Shown here piece by piece: positions 32,323 through 45,000 of a stretch of DNA of 64,000 nt (its first letter is position 1; every line of letters starts with the position of its first letter). The stretch spans positions 8,874,001-8,938,000 of the forward strand of contig CM065378.1 of the NCBI GenBank assembly GCA_033060915.1, in the 5' to 3' direction. Source of the DNA: Euryodendron excelsum. Its lineage: Eukaryota > Streptophyta > Magnoliopsida > Ericales > Pentaphylacaceae. A program made the position numbers and the translations under genes. The notes below the pieces were generated by a model. That model was not told the origin of the DNA, did not search any database, and worked only from the letters and a program-made list of their open reading frames with translations.

Positions 32323-34367
32323 TGTAAAACCCTAACTTGCTTAACATCATGCTTAACTTAATAGCATGTTTATGGTACATGATTATCCTTAATCAAGGTG
32401 CTTGTTTAGTACAATTTAATGAACACTTGCATAGGGGGATTATTATATTTTTTAGCATGATTAATTAGTTTAATCCACGATTAGTTAGCTTAAGTGAGGT
32501 GTGTGCGTAAGGTGTGTTTCATTCATCTTGATAGACATGTGTGTGTGTGAAATGTGAAATGATAGATACATCTTGTATTTATAGTTGTCTTCAAGACAAG
32601 AGAGGGAGAGAGAAGAGAGGAGCTTGTTAGTATTTTGAGTGTTTGGCAACAGAGAAAGGGAGAGAAAAGAAAAGAAAAAGAGAAAGAGAGAAAGAAAGGT
32701 GAAAAGGAAAAGAAAATAAAGGAAGAGGAAGAAGAAGTGCAAGGGAATTTTGTGTGTTTATTGTTAAGGTGAGAACTTCATACTTGTGCTTGTTTCATTG
32801 TGTTTTTATTGATGGTGATATGCTAGCATACTCTTGCATGTTATGAAAAAGAGATTGAGGTGAAGGAAGAAATGGTGATTAGAGGTTTCAAGTGGAAGCC
32901 TTGAAATCTTGTATATTGTTGTGTTATGATGTGTTGAAAACTTGTACGAGACCTTCGAAGTTTATTTTAAACATTTGGAATACTTATTATTGTGTTGGAA
33001 ATTATTTGAGAAACTTATAAACATGTTTTAAAAAGTTGCATTTTCAAGCTAAGGTGGAAGTCCACTCATTTTTTTAAGGAGTCGACACATGTAACATTTT
33101 TCTGTAAACTTTTGTTCTTTGTTCCAAAGAGTCGACTCCTAAAGTAGAGTAGTCAACACATTTAATAAAATTTTACTCACTGTTCAAAAAAGTCGACCCC
33201 TGAGATTAGAAGAGTCGACCCTTTTTAATAGTTTCACATAATTTTTACTCTCTGTTCAAAAGAGTCGACCCCTGAGATTGGAGGAGTCAACCCTTTTTGA
33301 TAGTTTTTCAAAACTTGAGTTTTTTACTCTTAGGGGTTAATACCTATGACTGAAGGGGTTGACACTTTATGTTAGGGATTGACACTTTTTGTTTAAGGGT
33401 TAACACTTTTTCTTTTAATTTTTAATATATAATTTGAAGGTGTCATTTCTTATGTTGGTGAGCTATAAGCTTTACATATACATGATTTATTGTACATAAT
33501 ATTATAATCTCATGAATTTAATGTGGTGATGTATGTTAGGTTCGAAGGCGGTTAAAGACATTCTAATTCTAGCAAATGAGTGATTCTTCTTGGTATAATA
33601 AGTTGAGGTGGGGATATAAGATAATTTTATTCATAATGCATTGAATGTTTTATTGTCTACATTGGTGATGATTATTGAATTATGAGATGACATTTATATA
33701 CAATACATTTTGTGTGCATATCTTGCATTGTACGAGGAGGTTTAGTTGATGTGGGGCTAACCTAAAGAGTGTTGATGTGGAACATCCTTGATAACAAACC
33801 ATCGATATATTCGGCCAATGTTATCATAATAAAGCGCATATATGTGGTGTATCATATATTACATCACAAGAGACATTTTTTACTACTGATGGTATATTAT
33901 CTATTGATGATTAATTCAGTGAATGCTTATCATTCATTCTTTATGAGTTTAATTATTTTGTGAACATATTGATATATAACTCACACCCACACAAGTTGTT
34001 TTACAGGATAATGAGAGATATCTTATCCATTGTTAATATTAATATTGATGTTGAGTTGGAGAATTTCGAGAAGCCATTTAGTTGAGTTGTTGGTTGTATA
34101 CATTATTGTACATTGTATGAAAGTCTTGTTAGAGCTTGTTTATTTTGTGATTTTGTAAATCTTTATAAGAGTGAATTAGTAGTTCTCTTTATGATGTATG
34201 TTAGAAGATTATGAAATAATTTTTATTTATTTATATGATGATATTTATTCTTAGAAGATTTCTATCTTTGAGATTATATTAAAATTTCGCTTACAGATAA
34301 GTGACATGTGCGATCACATTCGTCCTAAGACGGTATTAATAACGCTTGTTTAGGAATGGACGTGACA
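32323..34367 (+). mobile_element. Solo LTR, 2045 bp, with perfect 5-bp target duplication
   Basis: Starts TGTAAAACCC and ends GGACGTGACA (TG...CA); the flanks on both sides are ACTTA (32318-32322 and 34368-34372), a perfect 5-bp target duplication. No internal coding sequence is present, so this is a solo LTR. The size and the CGTGACA end suggest a Ty3/gypsy chromovirus, but that is inference. From 33080 to 33420 it carries about eleven GTCGAC-like repeats (AGTCGACCCCTGAGATT occurs twice). A GA-rich purine tract lies at 32590-32740. Confidence 0.87.
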
Positions 34368-34372
34368 ACTTA

Positions 34373-34861
34373 TATATATATGAGTTGGGGTTGGAGAGTA
34401 TACTTTGAGAAAGTGCTAATTTTCTTTGTTTGCTAACTGGGTGTTTGGACCAGCTTGCGAACACCTTGACTAATTTTGGAGCCTATGCAGTTTTATCGTC
34501 CCATACAAATTGAATAATTATAAAGTCAAAGATTCTTAAAGTGATTTTAAAGAGTTGATAATACTTAAGAAGTTTCGAACCTGAAATCTTGAAAGAAAAA
34601 AACTCTTAAATTTCAAGTCTGGACCACTAAATCAATCTTTTAAAATTAAAAATTTACTAATATTAATATAAGTATGATGAGGAACGGGTTAACTAGTGGT
34701 AGTAGCCTCTTACCCATGGCGTGAAGACGTGGTTCTTACTTACCATCCCCAAAGCTTTTACAATTTCTTTCTGACCCTTGGATCACCATTTTGAGAAACC
34801 CCCACTCAAAATTAAGTGTGTTTAATCTTCTGATCCTACATTTGTCAAAGATAAAGATGGT
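34373..34861. other. Spacer with a SINE-like tRNA-derived block
   Basis: Mostly AT-rich. Around 34688-34760 the phrase TTAACTAGTGGTAGTAGCCTC, then ACCCATGGCGTGAAGACGTG, resembles the tRNA-like head of plant SINEs (A-box-like, then a decayed B box). No poly-A tail or target duplication was identified, so this is tentative. Confidence 0.35.
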
Positions 34862-35075
34862 ACTGTTGAGAGTTTCTTTAAAAAAAGATAATTCAACTCC
34901 CTCTGGGTTTTGATCCTTTGATATATCAGAAAAACAATAATAATAACGATAAACTCATGTAAATTTACTGTTGAGAATTTCTTTTTAAAAAATTGAACTC
35001 CCTCTCTGGGTTTTGATCCTATAATATATCAAAATAATAATAATAATAATGATAAACTCATGTAAACTTACTCTT
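34862..35075. repeat. Imperfect tandem duplication of about 107 bp
   Basis: Two copies start CTGTTGAGAGTTTCTTT (about 34863) and CTGTTGAGAATTTCTTT (about 34970) and share AACTCCCTCT, GGGTTTTGATCCT, an ATA/ATAAT repeat, and GATAAACTCATGTAAA. They differ in the length of the A and ATA tracts. Confidence 0.85.
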
Positions 35076-35079
35076 ATTT

Positions 35080-35408
35080 AGAACGGTAAATAAGCTGAGC
35101 TAAACATGAAATTATGTTTAAATTTAATTTGAAAATTTTAACGAGCTTAAAATTATGCTAAAGTTTTACTAGTTTAACTTTTAAGTCAATCTCAAACAAA
35201 TTTTAATCAAACCGAACTCAAGTAGTTTGAAATTTTTTATTATATTTTTTCTTATTAAGTCGAATTGAAGCCAAACTCAAAAAATTAACGAATTTTAAAA
35301 TATGTTAAAACTTAACTTGTTCATATAATGAGTTAATCTCGAACAAATTTTTAACAAATCAATTACAATCCAAGAATTTGAATAATTTGATTCGTTTTAC
35401 AACCCTAC
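35080..35408. mobile_element. Possible small element rich in GAGCT/AACT motifs
   Basis: Begins near GAACGGTAAATAAGCTGAGC and ends TTTTACAACCCTA, a layout I associate with a common plant repeat bounded by AGGGTTGTAAA and rich in GAGC motifs. The inverted ends are decayed and no target duplication was found. Confidence 0.35.
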
Positions 35409-35410
35409 AC

Positions 35411-35978
35411 TTATTGTTTTGCTTGGCACAATGTTGCTCTTCTAAATGTGACCTAAATTTAAAATAAAAAAAAAGTGACTCACTATTAGAAAGTAGGATC
35501 CACATTTTTAAGTATTTTATTTTGTTTAAATTTTTATATTGTGTATTTAACGATTCACGGTGACAGTACAGTGAGTTGTCTCTGTCTCGGCGTTTATCCG
35601 TCACGCTGCCTAAAGTGCGTGAGATAAACAAACTGGACCCCTCGGCCCCTACCTTCCACGAACTTGACGGCTGAACCGCGTTTTGAACCTCGTTCCCATT
35701 CGGCCTCTGCTTCTCCTCCTCCGGTTCTCATAAAATACTTCCTTCGTAAGAAAACACCACCGCCCCCCCCCCCCCCAAAACGACGTTTAATACAACTTTT
35801 TATTAAATATTACATATATAAAAACCTACAAACTACACACACATACACACACTCATCGTCAGCACATAAAGGTGCAAACGAGGCAAGTCTCGTTTGTTTC
35901 CTTCTGCCTCTTTCCTCTTCCTCTACCACCCACCTCCTCCTTCTCCGGCTCCGCCCAGTTTTTGAAAGACCAAAGAAT
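35411..35978. promoter_or_regulatory. Promoter and 5' UTR region of the IST1-like gene
   Basis: No coding sequence assigned. A run of C (about 35764-35777) is followed by TACATATATAAAAACC near 35811-35826, a plausible TATA box about 155 bp before the start codon. CT/CA-rich sequence then runs to the ATG. The TATA call is by motif and position only. Confidence 0.4.
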
Positions 35979-37701
35979 ATGGGAAAGAAGCTCGATGCTC
36001 TGCTTGGAAGACGCTTCAACACCACCAAGTTCAAGCCCGTCACCAACCTGGCCATTTCTCGGCTCGCCGTCCTCAAGAACCAGCGCCAGGCCCGCTGCTC
36101 GCTTGCCCGCTCAGACGTCGTTCAGCTCCTCAATCTCGGCCACCATGACCCGGCTCTTCTTCGGGTAACTTCCTAAACACGTAGCTCTATTTACTATCTA
36201 TCCCAATGGACTCTGCTTGAAGTGGGTGGCTTATTTGACAGGTTGAGCAGGTTATCAAGGAGCAGAATTTGCTAGACGTGTTTGTTATGATCGAAGGCTA
36301 TTGTCATTTGGTGGTGGAGAGGATTAACCTCATTGAAGAAGAGAAGTAAGTCGCTATATATATACCATCTTTGATCTGTTGTATATGGTTTTCGGGTCTG
36401 AAAGATAGGCTTTTTTGATTGTTGTAGAGTGTGTCCTGAAGAGCTGAAGGAGGCAGTGTCGAGCTTGCTCTATGCATCTACGAGATGTGGGGAATTTCCC
36501 GAGCTTCAGGAGATGCGTGCGATTCTCACATCCCGATTTGGGAAGGAATTCGCGGCTCGCGCCATTGAGTTACGAAACAACTGTGGAGTGAATCTAAAGG
36601 TAATTCCACTCAACAACCTGCAATTTCGATACTTGGATTCATCATCTATCTTGGTTATGAATGAAGAAATTGAGAGGATTTTGAATTTCGCGTGTTTGTA
36701 ATTTGTGTATGATGTAGATGATTCAAAAGCTGTCAACCAGACAGCCAAGCTTAGAGAACAGATTGAAGGTTCTTAAGGAAATTGCTTCTGAGAACAACAT
36801 CGTTTTGCAGATCGAGGAAGCTTCTTCATTGGACACAGAGGTATTCAATATATATATATATATATATTAACATCAAGAATTGAAAGAATACCAGTTCCAT
36901 TGGTTTGTTCAATGGCTTGTTATGTGATAATTGCAGGAAAAATTGGAGACAGAACAGAAACAGAAGCAGAACCAGCCAGGGTCACCGGCAATTTTGGGTG
37001 GCTTTAAGCTTGGAGATAATTTGCATAGCTTCTCTGATGAGATAGAAAACATGCAGGGTTTAGGAAAATACAAGGATGTAGCCGATGCAGCAGAAGCAGC
37101 TTTTAAGTCAGCAGCTTATGCTGCAGCGGCAGCAAGGGCAGCAGTGGAACTCTCTAGATCTGAATCCCATGACCCTGATGATGATCAGAATAGTCCTGGT
37201 CCTCACAAGCATGATGCGATGAAATCTAAACTTCAAACTGCTGAGAAAAATAATTTGGGAAGAATTGAGGATCAGAAAGATTCTCTTGGATTTGATAAGG
37301 TTCATCCTATTCAGAACTACCATTCTGAATCTGAAGATGAAATTCAGAGTGAAAAAAAGGCTGAAGAATCTGATGAGAGTAAAAATGCAGCAGAATTCAA
37401 GGGACCAATACCCGCTTCAAATTCATATCTGGGTGAGCACATTTTAAAGGAGACAAGGCCAATGGAGGACATAATTTTTGATGAGAGTGACGCCGAGACC
37501 ATACAAGATGAAGATCTCTCTGAAAAGGATAGTGCAATGCTCTCCCGATCCCAAAAGAAGTTCCCTTTGATATCTGAAGCTGGGCTAAGAGCGGCATCAG
37601 GACTTCGAAATCCTAAATCACATTCTGCTGAAGGATCCGGGATACAAAATGCAGAGAACAGGCCAACTTCTGTGAGGACCAAATGGTTTCGAAGGCACTG
37701 A
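35979..37701 (+). CDS. IST1-like ESCRT-associated protein
   Basis: Five exons: 35979-36164, 36242-36345, 36428-36599, 36718-36840, 36937-37701; 1350 nt, 449 residues. IST1-family proteins bind ESCRT-III components and Vps4-type ATPases and modulate membrane scission at multivesicular endosomes. Residues ~1-175 form the helical IST1 domain (MGKKLDALLGRRFNTTKFK; LARSDVVQLLNLGHHDPALL; MIEGYCHLVVERINLI; CPEELKEAVSSLLYASTRCGE). The rest is charged and low in complexity, with an Ala-rich helix (~246-270, EAAFKSAAYAAAAARAAVEL) typical of plant IST1-like proteins, and ends WFRRH. The start is the first ATG of the conserved domain; the frame open upstream (35664) is leader sequence. AATAAA lies at 37861. 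Plants carry several such genes; which paralogue this is cannot be told. Confidence 0.94.
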
Positions 37702-38909
37702 AAAACATACTAGTACATTAGAGAGTGATTGGTTTCAGTAATAGAACATGCTTTGTCCACACATTTGCTTTGTATGTTTATTTTTTGAGTATAGTATTCA
37801 TGAAAATGTAAACTAGTGTAATGGTTTTGGATTTTTTTTTTAAGAGCTTTTTGATCTTTCAATAAATCTCGAACTATTCTACTTGTTAAACGTTCAAAGT
37901 TTTCATAGCTTTCTCTTGGGTAAAAGGATACTCTTTTCTAATGCGATGCATATGCAAAAGGAGCCCTATAAAAAATAAAAAATAAAAAGAAGAAAACAAA
38001 TCATTCAGCAACACAGGAGTCCCTTGCACTCCTCACAAACAGCACAACACCAGGTAAAAATCCCCTTTTGATTTACTCTTAACAAGAAATCATACAAGCA
38101 GAGTCAAACAATACTTTTAGGTGCTTCCAGGGTTATCTCCAATTAAAGGAGTTTTTTAAGCAAATAATTCATATCAACGCAGGCCATATCAAATTAATTG
38201 GCTATTCCAGGATCAATGTTGGTTATGTTAAGCATATGCTAGCTCCGGATGTTCAGTGGGGTGATGAGCTAGGGCCTGCAAAAAAGACACTAGAGCAGAT
38301 TGGAGAAGAGCCGAAAACATCCTACTTAGGTGTACTAATAAGAGGAATAGGATTTTCAAGCATGAGGAGCATTTTAGGCTAACACAGAAGTAATTTGTTT
38401 ATTAGAAATTGAATTCTCAGAGCTTTGAAGGGATTGCAGATATGCTCATCATAATTTGATTTACTTCTTGGCTTGTAATTTTTCTTTTGCTTTACTGGGT
38501 ATAGAGTGGATGCATGAGGCCTTGCCTTCCTTTAAAATTGTTTATTTCACCAAATAAATTAAGAAAAAAAGTGCTGGGTATGTTAAGCTTTGTTTGAGAA
38601 AGTAAATCCCATATTTAATTTTCTTGTTTTTTTCTTGCCTTTCTAATGGTTCTTTTGCTTGATTACTCTGAACACCCCTTTCTACGCCAGTTTCAACAAG
38701 ATAAACATTTGTGTAATGCACTTTATATGAACAAGTGTAAGACAAAAAACATCTGTAAACAGTGAATTTACCGGTAGTGGTGCAGATCAAATCTCGCAAA
38801 GATAGAGAATCTACATATATGTGTTAGATTTACCTCTATGAAAACACCAAGCAACCTATTTGCCAAAAACATTGATTTATTATGCCATGCTTTGCAGAGA
38901 ACTGAAAAG
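37702..38909. other. Intergenic region between convergent IST1-like and HOP2 genes
   Basis: Contains the two 3' UTRs. AATAAA at 37861 suits the IST1-like transcript. No further coding sequence recognised. Confidence 0.5.
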
Positions 38910-41319
38910 TCACTGGCCCCTAGCTCGCTTCTTTCCATGTTGCAACAGATCACAGAATGACTGCAAACTCACACCAATGTCTTCGTCGTATTCGATACCA
39001 AGTTCCTCCTATGGAAGTAGACATCCATTAGACAATAACATTTGCTAGGCCAAATATAAATATGCATAAAACATGGAAATCAGAGCACCTTGAACTCTTT
39101 GAGATCCTTAGACGAATTCTCAGTTATAGCATCCCATATATCTTTGAACATCCTTTTACGTCTTCTCCACTGACTTATTGTATCCATATACATTCCCTCC
39201 ACAGCCTTCCGCTCTTCTGGGCTTACTAAGGTGACTCCTCCACGCAATTTAGTCAATCTGTCTTCCATTTCCTCCACCTGATATAGATTAAGGAGTCCTA
39301 AAGGGTTGGTCCTAGTTCCCCAACTGAGAAATATTTGACATTAGTTTGAAGGAAAAATGTCAGTCATGTTGATTTCATATACCTCTTTTCTAAGATTGGC
39401 TTCTTTGGCAAGTATCTGTTCCAAAGTTAAATTTGACTGCAGAGCTTTAATTTCTGCAACAAGCATATATTTTGTAACACAAATAAAAAGCCTATGTCCT
39501 ACTTTTTATCACATTGGAGTCCATAAAAGTATGTACAAGTGCAGAAGAATAAAGGTTATCAACCAAAGGAGAAATAAAATAAACAATCAAGAACCAAATT
39601 ACCACTCTGCAAAACATAGATAGGAGGTCTAAAGTGAAATACCTCCCTCAACCTCACTAGTTGCTCTTTTTTGTTCGTTGAGCTTCTCTTGTAACTTAGT
39701 GTTTTCTTCCTTCATTTGATTAAGCTCTTCGCTGTTCGGAATATCAAATTGATCTTGCCGAGCGAGATATATTTTCTGCTTACCATATTCCTTGAATGAT
39801 ATCCGCCCACTATCGGCAAGAGTATCCAGTGCCTTCTGTATTGAAGCCTTCTTAAGGTTGAACTTTTGCAGATAATCAGCCACATTTTGAGTATTTAATG
39901 GTCTATTTTGCTGAATAATGAAAAGTTATATCAGGGAAAGAAACTCAAACAACAATTAAGATCGGTGATCACAGAGTAGTCATAGGTACACAGAAGAGCA
40001 AGCAAAATTATTCAGCAGCACATTCTATTCGTTATGGTGGACAATAATTGTAGTCAAAGGCACTTACAAGAGCACGTAAATTGTTCAGCAGCACATTCTA
40101 TTTGCTATGGCAGAAAATAATTGCACGGAAATATTTTTTCAGAGAGTTAAATTTGTTTATCATAAGAGATTTTCTCTCTCCTTTATGCAAGACATTTGTT
40201 TAAGATTCATAACAAACACATCCATCAGCGTATAAAGGGTTTTATTTTATTTTCATTTTCTTTTGAGGAAAGAAATTCAAACATCTACACATATGTCAGA
40301 AGAATAACAGCCCCCAGTGTTTGTATCAAGTGAAGTTGAAACAAAAAAGCAAATTAATTACTGGGGATGTGTGAGCAATGCATTGAGAGAGTGACTAATT
40401 TGGCTTTTTCCACTCTGTATCACGTTTAAAACGCCTAAATTTTTACTGCCAAGGGAAACAAGTACCAGGGAAGGGAGGAAATGGTACCAATTTAAAAAGT
40501 TAATAGACTTTTTATTTTGTGGGTTAATTAAAAAAAAGTAGAGAAACTAAACATTTGAACTTCAAGTGTTCTGTTATTTGGGTTCCGAAACAAGAAAAGA
40601 AACTGATACCACTACTCAACTGAGGCTAATACAAGTAGATGGCTTTGTTAGAGGGGGAGGTCATCATTTTCTAGAAAACAAACAAGTTAAACAACATAAG
40701 AAAACATAACCCACCAAAAAAATCACTTCCTTCTGTTTTATCGTTCCCTTTACCTTTTACATTTCTCTCAGCAAACATATGGAGCTTATAATACCTTCAT
40801 TAATCCTGGAGAAAATGCAGGGCAGAAAATAAAAATTGGATTTGGAAAACCCTACAATTAACCCAAAACCTGTCATGAGATTTCAAATTCTCATCTCTTT
40901 CTTACGTGCTCAATTAGTAATCAGATATATAGCATAAATATATCCACAATAAAACAAAATTTTAACCTAGATGAATCACTGAATAACGATTTCAAAGTAG
41001 AGAAACAAGTAGTACAAACACGAATACCGAGCTTCAGAGTATTGTTAATATACGAATCAGGTGAAAAGAACAAAGTACTCGAAAAATGCTTTACCTCATT
41101 CACGAAGTTGAGCACAATCCCTGCAAAATTGGAGGGAAAAAAATAAAAATAGAAAATCCAGAAGAGATGATTTGATAATTAGTGTTTCAATAGATGAACT
41201 CGATTCAACGATCTATGAATTTTGACATGTGTAACTTAGGGAAGTCGAGCTAAAAATGATGAAAAAAGATATATACAATCGAAACTTCCATACATTAATC
41301 GAAGTTACAAGCTGTGTCA

Positions 41320-41379
<60 letters not shown>

Positions 41380-41414
41380 ATTTCACCTTCAGCGCTGTCG
41401 GACTTGGGGGCCAT
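38910..41414 (-). CDS. HOP2: HOP2 homologous-pairing protein (meiotic recombination)
   Basis: Six exons on the minus strand: 41387-41414, 41095-41120, 39643-39910, 39383-39453, 39089-39277, 38910-39008; 681 nt, 226 residues, which I recall as the length of Arabidopsis AHP2. HOP2 pairs with MND1 and helps RAD51/DMC1 bring homologous chromosomes together in meiosis. Visible are an N-terminal winged-helix domain (IVLNFVNEQNRPLNTQNVAD, LQKFNLKKASIQKALD, FKEYGKQKIYLARQDQF), a central coiled coil (NSEELNQMKEENTKLQEKL), and the C-terminal block QWRRRKRMFKDIWDAITE followed by EELGIEYDEDIG. Exons 1 and 2 are only 28 and 26 nt and were found by splice sites and homology. Intron 2 is about 1.18 kb. Confidence 0.95.
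41325..41376. repeat. (GA)n microsatellite in HOP2 intron 1
   Basis: Twenty-six perfect GA units (CT in the sense of HOP2), 11 bp from the exon 1 donor site. Confidence 0.97.
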
Positions 41415-42025
41415 GCGATCTGAGAAATGCAGAAGACGAACTTCGCGCGGGAAATCTGTGAAACTTTCGTTGCGCGCTTCAAAAGCTCGTCACACTTCGC
41501 ATTTATGGAGTACAGTAAAATGATGTGCAATTGAAGGCTTGCGTTATCAAAAAACAAAGGCTTGCGATGATTGAAACAACGCCGTTTTGTAGGAAGTAGA
41601 TGCTTCGGTGCGGACGTTCTAACGGTGCCGTTTCTTTGCAAATTGAAGTTCTCAAAGTTCAAACTTCACTACGCAAACTTCAAACGTGGAGTTTGTATCC
41701 GGTGTTTCTGTGGGTTTGTTTGTTGTGTGTGAGTGTGTGTTGGTTTGGGTTTCTACTCCAAAAAAACAAAAAAAAAAAAAAAACACTTCACCACGCAAAC
41801 GTTGTCGTATATGCAGCGGAGGAAGCTGTACGCATTGTGAACGAATTAGCCCCTGGTTCAGGAGAAAATTACGAAAAGAGGACACGTCCCGAGCAAGCCA
41901 ATCTAGGCCCAAAAAAATACCTGCATGCGCGCACGCCACGTGGCCCATTACCGCCACCACTACAAAGCGCATGAGCTTTCAGTAATGTCATTGGAAAAGC
42001 CCAACCACCGGCCGCGGAACCACTG
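41415..42025. promoter_or_regulatory. Shared divergent promoter region, HOP2 (-) and plastid protein gene (+)
   Basis: About 610 bp separate the two start codons, so both promoters should lie here. The segment has an A-rich tract (about 41760-41782) and GTGTGTG repeats. ACACGTCC and CCACGTGG (about 41880 and 41937) contain ACGT cores of the kind bound by plant bZIP/bHLH factors. No TATA box was placed. Confidence 0.4.
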
Positions 42026-45000
42026 ATGGCGGCGGCAACGGCGACCGCAACGGCAACGTCATCCTTACTAACTCACAATCGCCCACCCCTCGCAACTGGA
42101 TCCTTCAATTGGAAGCCTCCATTATCGGACCACCGGTTGTCTAATACAAGAAGACGAGTTGTCGCGTTCAGCACCAAAACATGGCCTTGGCCGCCTAGAC
42201 GATTCGTCTCCAGAGACGAGAACCTCGATGTGAGGACTATTTTGGTTTGCGGCGCCACTCGCCGGAAGTCCCCAACCACCGCCGGCGACACACCTGCTCA
42301 GCCACTTCCAGAAGGGGAAGACGATGACAATGTGCGGCGTGTCCTGCAGTTCATTCTGTGGGTTGCCGAGGGAACCTATATCTTGTGGCTCTTCTTACTT
42401 CCCTATGCCCCAGTATGTACCCCTTCCCCTTCTCTTCTTTACATACATACATACATACATACAAACATACAGTATGCATATATCTATATACCTGCATTAC
42501 ATCTCCGCATACCAGATTCTGTACAAATATGGTAATTGGACATAATTGAACTCCTTATCAGCCGTTACTTCGATAATGTTGCACTTAAGGTAAAAGGCAT
42601 TGATCTTTTTGTAAATTTAACTTAAAATTTTCTTGAATATGCTTCAGGGGGATCCTGTATGGGCTATCAGTCCAGACACAGTTAATTCTCTCGTGGGCCT
42701 TTCTCTGAATTTCTTCTTCATTTTGCCTTTGATGAACTCTGGTATGTTTGGTTATTGTTTGCTGTACCATTGACTTGATATTCATAGTCCCCACTTCTTT
42801 TAATTTATGTATCGACAACACCTCCATCAGCAACCCTACAGTAGAATTTACATATTTACGATGATTCCTCATTCTTAGGAACTTTTGTTTAGTTTTGGTT
42901 AGTTCTATCATCCCTCCGATTAACTTCTCAAAGATGCAACTAGAGGACCTGCCTCCACTACCACCATCATCAACCATTGCTGCAATCTCATTGTGCAATA
43001 GTGATTGTCCCCCTTGTCCTTCATGTAAAGGCTAATCCTCCTGCCATAGACTTGCTAGTCTGCTACCACCGAGTAGTTGGCTTAGTGAGTAAGAACTCAT
43101 ATTTTTTCACTCAATGCTTGTGTTTGAATCTCCATAGTTGTTTGATGAGGCTAAACATACTCTTCAGCACCTAGAGCACGTGGTGAGACCTAAGGTTCGG
43201 CCCCGATGTAGGTAGGGTCTCCTATAGACGGCTCTGTGTGCTAAGGGCAATATTCCTTAGCGGAGGCGAAGATGTGGAGTAACCTATCTACATATCCATT
43301 GTATGTACCAAAAAAAAAAAAGTTAGTCTGCTAGTTCACTTGCTTTATATGCATTTCGATATTTAAATACAAAATATAATTATTACCAGGGATGTGGAAA
43401 TTGCCTTTACCATTGCCCGTAATCAGGGGCGGAACTAAGGGGAGGAGTGCCAGGGCACCCCCCAACTTTCACTTAACTTGTATGCATGTAGTATATAATA
43501 TATAGTATCATAGCAGATATCTATCCTATTGGCTTCCCCCACAATTTACACTCCCTGCTTAAGGTCCCTGTCCCTAACTCAATAAAATATCAATATTTTT
43601 GTATACTAGATTGCGAATTGTACCTTTTTTTTTTTGGTCTAAGAAACTAGTAATTTGTTATTTATATACATTGCTGAGGATGAATAGAAACTAGTATTAT
43701 TTTCCATGTGAAATTTTAGTCTATCATCCTAATATATTTCTCCTGTTTGAACTTAGAAATATGTCCCAAAAAAAAAAACATTCAATATAATAACTATATG
43801 AATAAGTGAAAATTTGTGTTTTAAATTTTGGCACCCCTCAAAACCAAATCTTGTCCACCCCTGCCGGTATTTTTGTCTTTCTGGGCTTGTCAGTTCTATG
43901 CTTGCCACATATGATATGCTTTACCTTCATGGGTTCATTCCAGAGTCTATGCTTGTGATAATCTAAGAAGCACAGATACGGACACGGACACAGATACGGA
44001 CATAGGACACGGCAATTTCAAAAAATAGGGGACACAGATGCGGCGGGGACACGGCAAAAAATTATTATTTTTATATATTTTATTTTCCATGTCTATAAAT
44101 ATAACATTCACCAACCACCAAAACTATTAAAAAATTCAATACTCAATATAATAGACAACAAATCATCAATTCATCATCAATCAAGTATAGATAAAAATAC
44201 AAGGTAAAGAAGATCATCATCCAATACAGCATTAGATTCATTACTGTCTAAAGTATGAACTAACAAGCATCCAACTTTCACAAAAAAAAATAGTAGTGGC
44301 AAGTAAGCAGTACCAATTTATTTAGTTGATTTTGCAAGTTAGTACCCACATTGAATATAAATAGCAATGAAACAAGCAGCAGAAAGGGCAGTGAATAAGA
44401 AAAACAAAAACAAAAAAAGAAAAAAAAAAGAAGCAATATAGTAGCAGCAGATCTGGATAGTGAAGAAGAAGAAGAAGAAGAAGAAATGTTTTGATTTGAG
44501 ATATTTTGTATATTTTATATTGAAGTTAAGAAAATTAAAAAATTTACCCCATTTAAAAATTTTTATAATTACATTTCAACCCATGCCGTGTCCTAAACGT
44601 GTCTCAGCCGTGTCCTCGATGTGTCCCAACCGTGTCCCCGGCGTGTCCACGGCTTTAAAAAAATATAAAAAAAAGGACACGCCACCGGGCGTGTCCAACA
44701 CGTATTTTGGCGTGTCCTAGGAGTATCCGTGTCCGCGGTGTGTCCGACACGCAAACAGCACCCTAAACGGTGTGTCCGTGCTTCCTAGGTGATAATGGTT
44801 AGGTTCGCTTACAAGAAATACAATTATGAAACTTAGATTTGATGTGAACCCAATATGATTAAATACTCATCTTGTTTGGTTGTACCTGCACTTGTTTTAG
44901 CCTGCAACTTGTAGTGCAAGCCCAAGGTACTTGGTAATTGGCCATCTGGTTACTATGGTTTCCATTGTTTTCTTAAGGAACATTTGATAAGAGTTCAGTT

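Noticed and set aside
32485..32742. Minus-strand frame rich in Phe/Leu/Ser, as a membrane peptide
   Set aside because: Complement of a GA-rich purine tract within the solo LTR.
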